A DNA stretch of 9,100 nt from Spirochaetaceae bacterium (GTDB lineage: Bacteria; Spirochaetota; Spirochaetia; SZUA-6; Fen-1364), in NCBI GenBank assembly GCA_003154555.1, contig PMDT01000058.1, positions 15,587-24,686 of the forward strand, read 5' to 3'. The stretch's first letter is position 1, and each line of letters starts with the position of its first letter. The notes under the pieces were generated by a model that worked only from the letters and a program-made list of their open reading frames with translations, made no database searches and had not been told where the DNA came from. The translations under genes were made by a program, and so were the position numbers. Shown in pieces: positions 1-7,419 of the stretch.

Positions 1-1038
1 AGGCTCGATGCGGTCCAGAATGACTTTCCCGATTGCAAGCAGCGGTATCGCAAGAAACATGCCCGGAATGCCCCAGAATGCATTGCCGACGATCACGACG
101 ATGATTGAAAACAACGCGTTTATGCGCACCTTCGAGGCAACGACCTTCGGAATGAGGAAATTGTTGTCGAACAGCTGGATGAGATAATACGCTGCAAGGA
201 CATAGACGGCATACCAGGCAGATGACTTCGTTGCGAGGGCAAGCAGGATCGGAAGGATGACCGCGACGATTCCGCCAATGATCGGAATGAGGTTGAGCAG
301 CGCACCGACGACACCGAGCAGGATGGCGTAGTCGATGCCGAGTGCAAAGAGCGCCACGGTATTCAGGGAGGCAACAATGACAGCCTCGATGACCAGTCCT
401 GCCAGATATCGTTGAATAACGCTCTTTGTCTGGCTGATTATCTCGTTCACCTGGCTGTGGTTGCTCGCGGAGAACAATCTGCGGATGAACTCCAGCAGGA
501 GCGGTTGATAATAAGAGATCAGGAAGACGTAGACGGGGATCAGGAGCAGCACGACGATGGCGTTTCCCGCGGTGGCCAGAGCCTGCCCGATGCTCGCGGT
601 GTTCGTGTTGACCAGCTCCGTTTCGCTCTTTGCGATCCAGTCGTGAATGCTCTGCGGGTTGATGTGAAAAACATCCGAAATCCAGGTGATCGTCTGGTCG
701 AGCATCGCGGCGAATCTATCGACCAGGAGGGGCCAGGACTGCGCGAGCTCACGCGCCTGGGAGTAGAGAAGAACGCCGCAAGCGGCGATCGCCAGGAAAG
801 CGAGGATCATTGTCAAGAGGACGGCGATTGCGCGGGGCAGCTTTCTGCGGTGGAAAAAGGCCACGACGGGATGAAGCACGATGGCAAAAACCAGGGAGAA
901 GGCAAGGGGAACGAGGATGCTCCGCGCAATATAAACGACCGTCAGCAGGGCAAACGCGCCAACGATGAAAATGCTCGCGCGGGCATAGAATGGCAGCGGA
1001 TCTTGATTTTCTTTCATCTGTGCAGGGGCCTTTGACAT
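1..1038 (-). CDS. AI-2E/PerM family membrane protein (3' end cut off by window edge)
   Basis: Polytopic inner-membrane protein of the AI-2E transporter family (PF01594; TqsA, PerM and YtvI are relatives). Members export various small molecules or act as ion antiporters, so the substrate cannot be given. The frame is open from the ATG at 1038 to the left edge, giving 346 residues; family members are usually about 340-370, so only a short tail is missing. Paired hydrophobic segments lie at residues 21-60 and 70-92, a more soluble stretch at about 95-155, then further membrane segments. Family hallmarks near the C-terminus are the NLIP motif (249-252) with a following IIGG, the DNNFLIPKVV segment (291-300), and FWGIPGMFLAIPLL (321-334). 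An AAAAGGA site 8 bases before the ATG lies inside the end of the preceding permease gene, and only 4 bases separate the two genes. It is therefore probably the last visible gene of the transporter operon and translationally coupled. Family assignment is firm; role is unknown. Confidence 0.9.
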   Translation of the reverse strand, partial: MSKAPAQMKENQDPLPFYARASIFIVGAFALLTVVYIARSILVPLAFSLVFAIVLHPVVAFFHRRKLPRAIAVLLTMILAFLAIAACGVLLYSQARELAQSWPLLVDRFAAMLDQTITWISDVFHINPQSIHDWIAKSETELVNTNTASIGQALATAGNAIVVLLLIPVYVFLISYYQPLLLEFIRRLFSASNHSQVNEIISQTKSVIQRYLAGLVIEAVIVASLNTVALFALGIDYAILLGVVGALLNLIPIIGGIVAVILPILLALATKSSAWYAVYVLAAYYLIQLFDNNFLIPKVVASKVRINALFSIIVVIVGNAFWGIPGMFLAIPLLAIGKVILDRIEP

Positions 1039-1042
1039 ACCA

Positions 1043-2041
1043 TCATTCCTTTTCGAACGGCGTGCCCAGCGCCGAGGGGGGTTTGACATTCAACGCGCGC
1101 AGGATCTTTACGACTCTCTTGCGCCCTCTCTCGGGCAACCGTGCGAGTGATCGCTCAACCCATTCCGCGTTGCCGATATTCACGAAAAGCAGGGTCAGGA
1201 TCATGAGCGGGAAGGGGGCCACTTGCAGGACCTGTGACGGGATCCCGGGCAGGGCAGGCTGCAGGACGAGCCCCAGCCATTGGAGGAATGAGAACAGGTA
1301 AGCGCCAAAGGCGGCGCGGAACGGGTTCCAGCCGCCGAAGATCGTGATCGCAAGGACTATCCACCCCATGCCGTCGAGACCGGAGATCGTTCCCTTCCAC
1401 CCAGCCTTGACGGAGAGCGAATAGATCGGACCCGCGAGCCCCGCGATGGCGCCGCCAACGATCGTATAGAGATAGCGCAGCCTGTTCACATTCGCGCCGC
1501 GCACGTATGCCGCGGAGGGCCGCTCCCCGATGCCGCGCAGGAGAAGACCTGGGCGCGTTCTGAAAATGAAGATCCACACGCCAACGATCAGGAGGAAGCT
1601 GAGATAGGTCATGATGTCCTGCCGGAAAAGAAGGACGCCGAGACCGGGGATGTCGGCCAGGAGGGGGATGCGGAGCGTGGACAGGCGCGGGCCGGTTGCT
1701 CCCATGATGGGATTGCCCAGGAAATAGGAAAGATCGCGGCAGAGGAGCGTGAGCACGAATCCCACGGCAACCTGCGACTGGCGCAGGGTGATGCTGGCGA
1801 ACGCGAGCACCAGGGCCACCAGCCCGCCGATGAAGGCACCCGCGAGAAAGCCCAGCACAATGCTCCCGGTGGCAAGCGTCGCGGCAAAGCCACCCATCGC
1901 GCAGAGCAGGATCTTCCCGTTCATCGAGAGGTTGGTGACGCCCGCCCTCTCCGAGATCGTTTCCCCGATGGCGCCGAAGAGCAGGGGAGCGGCAGACGTG
2001 AGGACGCCGGCAAGCCCGACGAGGATGACGTCAAGGCTCAT
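1043..2041 (-). CDS. BMP-type ABC importer, permease subunit 2
   Basis: Second integral membrane subunit of a BmpA/NupABC-type importer (BPD_transp_2, PF02653; the YufQ/NupC-like partner). The 332 residues are almost wholly hydrophobic, with roughly eight to ten membrane segments. Near the N-terminus sits the family segment GETISERAGVTNLS (residues about 26-39), where relatives often read NLGIEG; here it is NLSMNG, so the usual Glu is replaced by Asn. A cytoplasmic loop with LLRGIGERPSAAYVRG (about 167-182) is the likely contact site for the ATPase. The ATG at 2041 overlaps the stop of the upstream permease as ATGA, and GAAAGG lies 6 bases before it, so the start is well supported and translation is probably coupled. 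The last residues (about 290-332) form a basic cytoplasmic tail. The substrate should be that of the binding protein at 4636-5835; nucleosides are the best guess from the family, not shown here. Confidence 0.92.
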   Translation of the reverse strand: MSLDVILVGLAGVLTSAAPLLFGAIGETISERAGVTNLSMNGKILLCAMGGFAATLATGSIVLGFLAGAFIGGLVALVLAFASITLRQSQVAVGFVLTLLCRDLSYFLGNPIMGATGPRLSTLRIPLLADIPGLGVLLFRQDIMTYLSFLLIVGVWIFIFRTRPGLLLRGIGERPSAAYVRGANVNRLRYLYTIVGGAIAGLAGPIYSLSVKAGWKGTISGLDGMGWIVLAITIFGGWNPFRAAFGAYLFSFLQWLGLVLQPALPGIPSQVLQVAPFPLMILTLLFVNIGNAEWVERSLARLPERGRKRVVKILRALNVKPPSALGTPFEKE

Positions 2042-3102
2042 GTGGCGCCTTTCCCGGTGAGCTTCTGCCGAACTCCTTGTGCCAGAAGCACGAACAACAC
2101 CAGCGTACCCTGGAGCACGCCGGCGAGAGAAGAGTCCTGGCGTAGAACAATAGGCAGCTGGATGCTTCCGACGTTGAGTGCGGCAAAGAAGAGTGCCACG
2201 GGCGCAGCGAGTGCCGCATTGAAATTGGCGAGCATCGCCACCATGAGGCCGAGGTAGCCGTATCCGCTGGAGATGGAAGGAATGAGGCGATGATAGACCG
2301 ACGTGACCTGTATCGCCCCGGCAAGACCCGCAAAAATGCCACAGAGCGCGAAGGAGAACATCATGTGCTGCCAGGTCGGCACGCCCAGGAGATAGGCTGC
2401 CTTTTCATTGCGGCCCACCGCTTTCAGGCGAAGGCCGAAGTGCGTGCCGCGGAGCATCCCATAGACCAGCCCGATGCCGAGCAGCGCGATCACCAGCGCC
2501 GAGATGCTGAGGCGTGACTGCGGGGTGACCGTGACCATCCACAGCGCGGGCGGGAAGGGCACGGTGCCGGACATCGAGGCAACACCCGGTCTTTTCCAGG
2601 GTCCGAAGATGAGCCAGAGATTCAGGGCAGATGCGACGAAGTTCAGGCCGAGGCCACCGAATATCTCGTTCACGCCGCCGAATGTCTTCAACGCGCCCGC
2701 GAGCATCGCCCAGAGAGCGCCTCCCACCATGCCGGCAACCACGGCGCAGGCCAGGATGAGCGCGGGCGGTACGCTGCTTGCCTGGAGGCCGCGCAGCATC
2801 CAGGTGGTGAAGACCGCGCCCAGCGTGATCTGCCCCTCGATGCCGATGTTCCACAGCCCCGCCGTGAATGTGATTAAAAGACCCGCCGTTGCAAGCAGGA
2901 GCGGCACCCAGGCCACGAGGACATTCGCCGCAACATCCCAGGAGCCGACGGCGCCCAGCACGATATTTGCATAAGCGGCCAGAGGCGGCGCATGCGCGGC
3001 AAGCATCACGAGCGTCGCAAGGAGGAGGGCGAGCACGATGGCTGCCGCGCGCAGCGCGGCGCGCGAAAGGCTTCCCTCACGCACGGGCAGTCTCGCGCGC
3101 AA
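2038..3102 (-). CDS. BMP-type ABC importer, permease subunit 1 (probable TTG start)
   Basis: First integral membrane subunit of the importer (PF02653; YufP/NupB-like), about 354 residues, which fits the family. A membrane segment begins near residue 17. The conserved motif LWNIGIEGQ (about 83-91) is the canonical NxGxEGQ of this permease family. GGVNEIFGGLGLN (about 142-154) and FGLRLKAVGRNEKAAYLLGV (about 222-241) are the other family signatures, the latter being the likely coupling loop for the ATPase. SSGYGYLGLMVA (about 278-289) is also typical. The longest frame starts at a TTG (3102-3100), with GGGGAG three bases upstream; this overlaps the ATPase gene by 26 bases. A GTG at 3084 is the main alternative and would remove six residues and shrink the overlap to 8 bases. 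The stop at 2038 shares ATGA with the next permease. Unusual only in its start codon. Confidence 0.92.
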   Translation of the reverse strand: MRARLPVREGSLSRAALRAAAIVLALLLATLVMLAAHAPPLAAYANIVLGAVGSWDVAANVLVAWVPLLLATAGLLITFTAGLWNIGIEGQITLGAVFTTWMLRGLQASSVPPALILACAVVAGMVGGALWAMLAGALKTFGGVNEIFGGLGLNFVASALNLWLIFGPWKRPGVASMSGTVPFPPALWMVTVTPQSRLSISALVIALLGIGLVYGMLRGTHFGLRLKAVGRNEKAAYLLGVPTWQHMMFSFALCGIFAGLAGAIQVTSVYHRLIPSISSGYGYLGLMVAMLANFNAALAAPVALFFAALNVGSIQLPIVLRQDSSLAGVLQGTLVLFVLLAQGVRQKLTGKGAT

Positions 3103-4570
3103 ATGCTCCCCACCCTTTGCCGCCGATCAGCTCTCCGAGCCGCTCCACCGAAAGGCCTTCAGCGGGGAGCGCGGGAGACATGCGCCCGGCAAAGAAAACG
3201 AGCACCCTGTCACTGTACTGCAAGACTTCGTCCAGATCGGCCGAGATGAAAAGAATCGCGGCCCCCTGCGCGCAGCGCTCCTTGAGCTTGCCCCAGATGT
3301 ACAGAGTGGACTCGATGTCGAGGCCACGCGTGGGATGCTCCAGGAGGATCAGGGAGAGCTCCTTTTTCAGGAGCGCCAGGAGCATGCGCTGCTGGTTGCC
3401 GCCCGAAAGTGCCTCCACGGGATGAGAGGGTGCGCCCTTGATGTTGTACGTGTCGATCCGCTCACGTGCGGCAGCCGCGGCCGCGCGCCGGTCGATGAAG
3501 GGACCGCCCCTGCCTTCTGACAGCACAAAATGCTCCGCAAGGCTGAGTCCGGGTACCAGCCCCTGCTCGAGGCGCGCGGCAGGCAGGTAGGCAACCCCCT
3601 TGCGCATGAAGGCGTGGTAGGAGTGACCCGTCATGTCGCAGTCGGTAATGCCGACATGCCCGGCCACCGTGCGCGTGAGACCGGCGCAGCTTGAAAGCAG
3701 AAGCGACTGCCCTGAGCCCTCCATGCCGGCAAGCCCGATCACTTCCCCCGCGCAAACGCGAAAGCTCACATCCCTGATCTGGAGCCGTGCGCCGTCGATG
3801 CCTACCGCCTCCAGTGAAAGGATGCTTCGCCCGGGTTGCGCCGCCGTGCGCGCGCCCAGGGCCACGTCCTTGCCGAACATCATGCGCACCAGTGCGCTCG
3901 TCTGGTACGGTGGGGCGGCCGTGCCCGCCAGTTGTCCCTGGCGCAGCACGGCGACCCGGTCGCAGAGGAACTCGACGTCCTCCAGCTTGTGAGAGACAAA
4001 GATGATGGTCATGCCCTGGCCGGCCAATGACTTCAGCGTGGCGAAAAGCTTTTCCTTCTGCGGCTGGCTGATACCCGTGGTGGGTTCATCGAGGATGAGA
4101 ACCTGTGCGCCCAGCCAGAGGAGACGCAGGATCTCAAGCTGCTGACGTTCCCCGACGGTGAGCGTGTCGACCCATGCGTCCGGGTCGAGATCGAATCCGA
4201 ATTGTGCCGCGAGCGCTTTCAGCTCTTTTCCGGCGCGCCGGCGGTCGGGGAAGAGCCCGCCCTTTCTGCCCAGGATAAAGTCATCGATGATGCGAAAGGG
4301 CGGGAAGTCCAGGGGGTCCTGGTGCAGCATACCGATGCCAAGACGGATGGCGTCGGCAGGCGACGTGATGATCGTGCGTTCTCCTTCCAGGAGGATTTCC
4401 CCTTCATCCGGGTGAAAGAAACCCGAGAGGATCTTCATGAGGGTGCTCTTTCCCGCCCCGTTCTCCCCGAGTATGCCCTGGATGCAGGAGGAGGGCACGG
4501 AAAGGCTGATGCCCGCATTGGCCTGGATGGTGCCGAAAGTCTTGCGGATGGAGCGAAGCTCGACGTTCAT
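3077..4570 (-). CDS. BMP-type ABC importer, double-domain ATPase
   Basis: Cytoplasmic ATPase with two nucleotide-binding domains in one chain (NupA/YufO-like, also similar to RbsA/MglA sugar ATPases); 497 residues, normal for the group. Domain 1 is canonical: Walker A GENGAGKST (35-43), Q-loop Gln84, signature TVGERQ (138-143), Walker B VLILDEP (157-163), switch His194. Domain 2 is degenerate in the way known for this family: its Walker A position reads GLAGMEGSGQS (279-289) without the Lys, the Walker B has Glu-His (411-412) in place of Asp-Glu, and the switch His is Ala444, while the signature LSGGNQQ (388-394) is intact. One ATP site should thus be fully competent. The Q-loop context HQDPLDFPPF differs from the commoner HQHFML version. 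The ATG at 4570 has AGGCGG just upstream, directly after a terminator-like hairpin, so its expression may be lower than that of the binding-protein gene before it. Confidence 0.95.
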   Translation of the reverse strand: MNVELRSIRKTFGTIQANAGISLSVPSSCIQGILGENGAGKSTLMKILSGFFHPDEGEILLEGERTIITSPADAIRLGIGMLHQDPLDFPPFRIIDDFILGRKGGLFPDRRRAGKELKALAAQFGFDLDPDAWVDTLTVGERQQLEILRLLWLGAQVLILDEPTTGISQPQKEKLFATLKSLAGQGMTIIFVSHKLEDVEFLCDRVAVLRQGQLAGTAAPPYQTSALVRMMFGKDVALGARTAAQPGRSILSLEAVGIDGARLQIRDVSFRVCAGEVIGLAGMEGSGQSLLLSSCAGLTRTVAGHVGITDCDMTGHSYHAFMRKGVAYLPAARLEQGLVPGLSLAEHFVLSEGRGGPFIDRRAAAAAARERIDTYNIKGAPSHPVEALSGGNQQRMLLALLKKELSLILLEHPTRGLDIESTLYIWGKLKERCAQGAAILFISADLDEVLQYSDRVLVFFAGRMSPALPAEGLSVERLGELIGGKGWGAFARETARA

Positions 4571-4578
4571 TGCCGCCT

Positions 4579-4613
4579 AAAAACGAGGGGCGAGACGGGA
4601 TCCGTCTCGCCCC
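4579..4613 (-). terminator. Intercistronic Rho-independent terminator/attenuator
   Basis: A perfect 12-base-pair GC-rich stem (arms 4602-4613 and 4587-4598) with a 3-base loop is followed on the minus strand by UCG and five U (4583-4579). It sits in the 65-base gap between the binding-protein stop and the ATPase start, and its U-run abuts the ATPase ribosome-binding site. Such hairpins after binding-protein genes are known to cause partial termination or to protect the upstream mRNA 3' end, so that the binding protein is made in excess over the membrane complex. The structure is read directly; the degree of readthrough is inferred. Confidence 0.8.
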
Positions 4614-4635
4614 CGATGTGCGCATGCACCCCGTC

Positions 4636-5835
4636 TTATTTCTGGACGGAGAGCCCTTCCATGCCCTGGAGAAGCTGGGGCAGGTACCAGACCTGCTGGT
4701 CAGTGGCAGCCTTGCCGCTTGCAAGGTAGGAGGTGCCGTCCTGGAGGGACAGGGGACCCTTCCAGAGGTTGAGGCCACCCGCGAGCTCCTTGATGAACTT
4801 GTCCACGGTGGAAGAAGCGGTTGCGGAAAGCGCGCCGCCCTTGTTGAATCCGACCGCGGTCGTATCGGCGCCATTGATGTTTTTCCAGTCCGGGGCGTTC
4901 CACTCGAAGTGGGATTTCCAGCTGCCGCCCATTGCGCTCTTCACGACATTGACGTACGCGGGGCCCCAGTTGAAGTAGGGAACGCCGAGGTTGACGTTCG
5001 GCGCCATTTCCGAGGCCTTGTAGTAGTCGTAGGCAACCGCCCAGACCTTCTTGCCCTGGCCCGCGTATTTCACGGCTTCCGTGACGGCTTCCGTGGTGTC
5101 GATGCCGGAGACGACAACGTCATAGCCGCTGTTGAAGAAATCATCTGCGACCTGCGAAGGATCGGAGGTCACGCCGGGGATGTTGAACCAGAACCCGATC
5201 CAGGTGACCTTGAACTTCAGCTTCGCGGGGTCCTTCTTGAGGTAGTTCGTCCACGCGTAGCGCGCGCCAAGGTACACGGAGGAGGCGAGCCTGCGGGTTT
5301 CGTCGTTGATGAGCGGCCCGAGGTAGCCGATCTGGCCGGTCTGTGTCGTCATCGCGGCTGCGACGCCGGCGATCATCTTGCCGAACTCCATGCGGCCCAT
5401 GACGTTGATCATGTTCGGCAGGTCCTGGTAGGTCTTTCCGTCTTTCCACACCTGGCTGCCCGAGCTCATGATGACGAAGATATCCTTGTGCGCCATGGCG
5501 AACTTCACGGCTTCATCGGCCATGTCGTCCGAGCTGAAGATAATGAGCTTCGCGCCCTGCGTCATGAGGCTCTCCGCAAGCTGGGAAACCGTGGTCCCCG
5601 GCCTGTCCGCCGAGTTCGCCTTGTCGATGTACACCATCCTGGTGCCCGCGACCTTGTTCGTGACGTACTGGACGGCGTCATAGTTCGCCTGGCTCCAGCC
5701 CTGATCATTGTACGGGCCGACCATCACGAGCCCGATGGTGAGCGACGAGCCCGCCGCGGGCATCGTCTGACCCCAGGCTGCGGTTGCCGCCAGGACAACG
5801 GCCAGAATGAGAATGAGTGTCCTAAAACTCTTCAT
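4636..5835 (-). CDS. BMP-family ABC transporter substrate-binding protein
   Basis: Secreted solute receptor of the Bmp family (PF02608; BmpA, PnrA, Med relatives), which captures purine nucleosides in the characterised members and hands them to the permeases. With the start at 5835 it has 399 residues. Residues 1-22 form a signal peptide: MKSFR, a hydrophobic core, then AAWG before QT. There is no lipobox Cys, so it is predicted to be a free periplasmic protein rather than a lipoprotein, which suggests a two-membrane cell. Family marks are GLVMVGPYNDQGWSQANYD (35-53) with the NDQGW ligand-loop motif, GRMEFGKMIAGV (147-158), IGYLGPL (169-175), TWIGFWFNIPG (211-221), VVSGIDTTE (241-249) and FNWGPAYV (288-295). 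A longer form starting at 5865 would put ten charged and polar residues before the signal peptide and is less likely. It is the first gene of the importer operon, after a 309-base gap with a promoter. The actual ligand cannot be read from the sequence. Confidence 0.94.
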   Translation of the reverse strand: MKSFRTLILILAVVLAATAAWGQTMPAAGSSLTIGLVMVGPYNDQGWSQANYDAVQYVTNKVAGTRMVYIDKANSADRPGTTVSQLAESLMTQGAKLIIFSSDDMADEAVKFAMAHKDIFVIMSSGSQVWKDGKTYQDLPNMINVMGRMEFGKMIAGVAAAMTTQTGQIGYLGPLINDETRRLASSVYLGARYAWTNYLKKDPAKLKFKVTWIGFWFNIPGVTSDPSQVADDFFNSGYDVVVSGIDTTEAVTEAVKYAGQGKKVWAVAYDYYKASEMAPNVNLGVPYFNWGPAYVNVVKSAMGGSWKSHFEWNAPDWKNINGADTTAVGFNKGGALSATASSTVDKFIKELAGGLNLWKGPLSLQDGTSYLASGKAATDQQVWYLPQLLQGMEGLSVQK

Positions 5836-5849
5836 GAACCCCCCCTTTT
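5836..5849 (-). promoter_or_regulatory. Ribosome-binding site deciding the binding-protein start
   Basis: A run of seven G preceded by AAAA (minus strand, 5849-5839) lies three bases before the ATG at 5835. This supports the 5835 start, which places the signal peptide exactly at the N-terminus. A second and better anti-Shine-Dalgarno match, TAAGGAG (5872-5866), touches another in-frame ATG at 5865 with no spacing, which is too close for normal initiation. Confidence 0.6.
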
Positions 5850-5931
5850 GTGGTGCGTCGTGCATCTCCTTACGTCATTGTCACGTGCTCATCAATCGGG
5901 AACGCACGACTCGGATATTTGAATATGCATG

Positions 5932-5961
5932 AATATACAACGATTGCGTGAGGCGTCACAA
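5932..5961 (-). promoter_or_regulatory. Sigma70-like promoter for the importer operon
   Basis: On the minus strand, TTGTGA (5961-5956) and TATATT (5937-5932) are separated by 18 bases and resemble a -35 and a -10 box. They lie in the only AT-rich island of the gap, about 97 bases before the binding-protein start. The predicted transcript would begin near 5925. GAATAT occurs twice exactly 10 bases apart (plus strand, 5921 and 5931), overlapping the -10, and could be an operator; that part is speculation. Confidence 0.5.
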
Positions 5962-6015
5962 GCCGGGCCCGTGTCGCAGCGCGCATGGCCTCCTGCCGGG
6001 CTCTCGGCGTTTGCC

Positions 6016-6066
6016 GCGCCTGCCGCTCCTGGCGGAGTTGCGCGCCTGCCGCCCCCCGCGCGGAGT
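6016..6066. repeat. Imperfect tandem GC-rich repeat, two units
   Basis: Two copies of a unit beginning GCGCCTGCCGC and ending GCGGAGT lie at 6016-6038 and 6042-6066, separated by three bases. Each unit can fold on itself through CCGC pairing with GCGG. The middle of the unit differs between copies. It could be a REP-like element or a chance product of GC-rich intergenic sequence; only two units are visible. Confidence 0.4.
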
Positions 6067-6123
6067 ACCGCGCTAGGGCGTCCCTCCCGCACATCCCTGT
6101 GCTCGCTCAGCCTCGCCTTCCGA

Positions 6124-6141
6124 CGCCGCAAGCTCGCGGCG
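6124..6141 (-). terminator. Weak hairpin just after aspS
   Basis: A six-base-pair stem CGCCGC/GCGGCG with a six-base loop starts three bases after the aspS stop codon. No U-run follows it, so it is not a classical Rho-independent terminator. It may mark a 3' end or a Rho-dependent stop, or may mean nothing. Confidence 0.3.
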
Positions 6142-6144
6142 GGG

Positions 6145-7419
6145 CTATGGCCGTGTCCTCTTCCGGTCCCGCGGGAACAGGGTCGCCTCCTTGACGCTCG
6201 CGAGGCCAAGAATCTTCTGCGTAAGCCTCTCCATGCCGATCGCAAAACCGCCGTGCGGAGGACATCCGTACTTGAAGATCGAAAGGTAATCTTTCAGCCC
6301 CTCGGGATTGAGATCGAAGGCCTGGAGATTCTCCATCAGCATGTCATAGCGGTTGATGCGCATGCTGCCCGATGTCACTTCAAGGCCGCGGAAGAGGAGA
6401 TCGAAGGACTTCGTACGATTGTTCTCCGCGGGGTACGTGTAAAAGGGCCGTGACTTGCGTGGGTAGGCAAAGACGAAAACGGCCTCCACGCCCGCCGTTT
6501 TCATGGCCCAGTCGCACAACGCCCGTTCGCCTTCCGGGCTGATCTCATAGACTTTCTTTCCCGTCTCCTTGCTTACGATCTCCTTCGCCTCGTCGTGGGA
6601 GACGCGGGGGATGCGGGCACAGAGCTCAGGATCAGGCACCGTTGCTTTCCACGCATCGAGGTCCTTCTGGTTGGAAGCCCGGACCCCGGCGAAGATCGCG
6701 GCGAGTATGCCTGTCTCCAGGTCCATCAGGTCCTGTTCGCTTTCGATAAAGGCCATCTCCACGTCCAGAGATATAAACTCGTTGATATGCCGGGGCGTGT
6801 CATGCTTCTCAGCCCGATAGGCAGGACCGATCTCGAAAACCCGCTCCAAGCCCGCCGCGATCATGGTCTGCTTGTAGATCTGGGGCGACTGCGTCAGGTA
6901 AACCTTCGTATCAAAGTAGTCCACGGAGAAGAGGCCCGTTCCGCCTTCCGTGCCTGTGCCGATCAACTTCGACGTCTTGATCTCCGTAAAGTCCAGCCCG
7001 CGCAGGTATTCGGCGAAGCATCGCAGGATCGTCGACTGCAGGCGGAATATCGAAAGGATCGAGGGGTTCCGCAGCGCGATCATCCTGTTGTCGAGGATCG
7101 ATTCGAGCGACGTCTTCCCCGGGTCCTGGTTGACGGGGAATGGCAGGTCCAGGGCGGCGGGCGAGACGACCCGCATGCTCTGCACGCGCACCTCGACACC
7201 GCCCGGCGCTTTCTCATTTGCCGCGACGCTGCCATGGACTTCGATGACGCTTTCCACCGTCACGTCTGGCTTCGCGTCGAAGACGAGCTGGCCCATGCCG
7301 CTCCGGTCCCGCAGGACCACGAACGAAACGCCACCAAGGTCCCTGATCCGATGGACCCACCCGCTCAGGGTGACCGTGCTGCCCACGACGCCCGGGAGCT
7401 CAGAGACAAGCGTCCGCAT
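6145..7419 (-). CDS. aspS: Archaeal-type aspartyl-tRNA synthetase, predicted non-discriminating
   Basis: Class II synthetase that charges tRNA(Asp) and, by prediction, also tRNA(Asn) with aspartate; cytoplasmic, 424 residues, the size of archaeal AspRS and lacking the large insertion of typical bacterial AspRS. The N-terminal OB-fold anticodon domain (about 1-100) begins TLSGWVHRIRDLGG. The catalytic domain has GTGTEGGTGLF (about 167-177), LTQSPQIYKQ, motif 2 with YRAEKHDTPRHINEF, SFDLLFRGLEVTSGS, and motif 3 GFAIGMERL near the end, followed by LFPRDR. His23 in GWVH and Pro72 in KAPGG fall where discriminating archaeal AspRS has Trp and Lys; His and Pro are the known marks of non-discriminating enzymes. 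The ATG at 7419 has GGAG seven bases upstream; the frame is open up to 7632 but that part only shadows the neighbouring gene. It overlaps the GatB fusion by 20 bases, so the two are co-transcribed and probably coupled. Confidence 0.95.
   Translation of the reverse strand: MRTLVSELPGVVGSTVTLSGWVHRIRDLGGVSFVVLRDRSGMGQLVFDAKPDVTVESVIEVHGSVAANEKAPGGVEVRVQSMRVVSPAALDLPFPVNQDPGKTSLESILDNRMIALRNPSILSIFRLQSTILRCFAEYLRGLDFTEIKTSKLIGTGTEGGTGLFSVDYFDTKVYLTQSPQIYKQTMIAAGLERVFEIGPAYRAEKHDTPRHINEFISLDVEMAFIESEQDLMDLETGILAAIFAGVRASNQKDLDAWKATVPDPELCARIPRVSHDEAKEIVSKETGKKVYEISPEGERALCDWAMKTAGVEAVFVFAYPRKSRPFYTYPAENNRTKSFDLLFRGLEVTSGSMRINRYDMLMENLQAFDLNPEGLKDYLSIFKYGCPPHGGFAIGMERLTQKILGLASVKEATLFPRDRKRTRP

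Larger units (their letters stand above)
5836..6144. other. 309-base intergenic region between aspS and the importer operon
   Basis: No credible gene is seen here; the longest minus-strand frame is rich in Arg and Ala with no recognisable domain. From right to left the region holds a small hairpin just after aspS, a GC-rich segment with an imperfect repeat of about 24 bases, then an abrupt change to an AT-rich island with promoter-like boxes, and finally the leader of the binding-protein gene. A CACGTG palindrome is present at 5882-5887. I see no riboswitch that I recognise. Confidence 0.7.

Noticed and set aside
412..1035. 207-residue plus-strand open frame at the left end
   Set aside because: It is antisense to the AI-2E family gene, whose minus-strand translation has all family signatures; the plus frame is Asp-, Gln- and Gly-rich without a domain.
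4570..5922. 450-residue plus-strand open frame
   Set aside because: It lies opposite the binding-protein gene, has no recognisable domain and is rich in Arg, Gly, His and Asp, as expected of an antisense frame in GC-rich coding DNA.
5870..6094. 74-residue minus-strand frame in the gap
   Set aside because: Arg/Ala-rich composition, crosses the promoter and AT-rich island, no plausible family.
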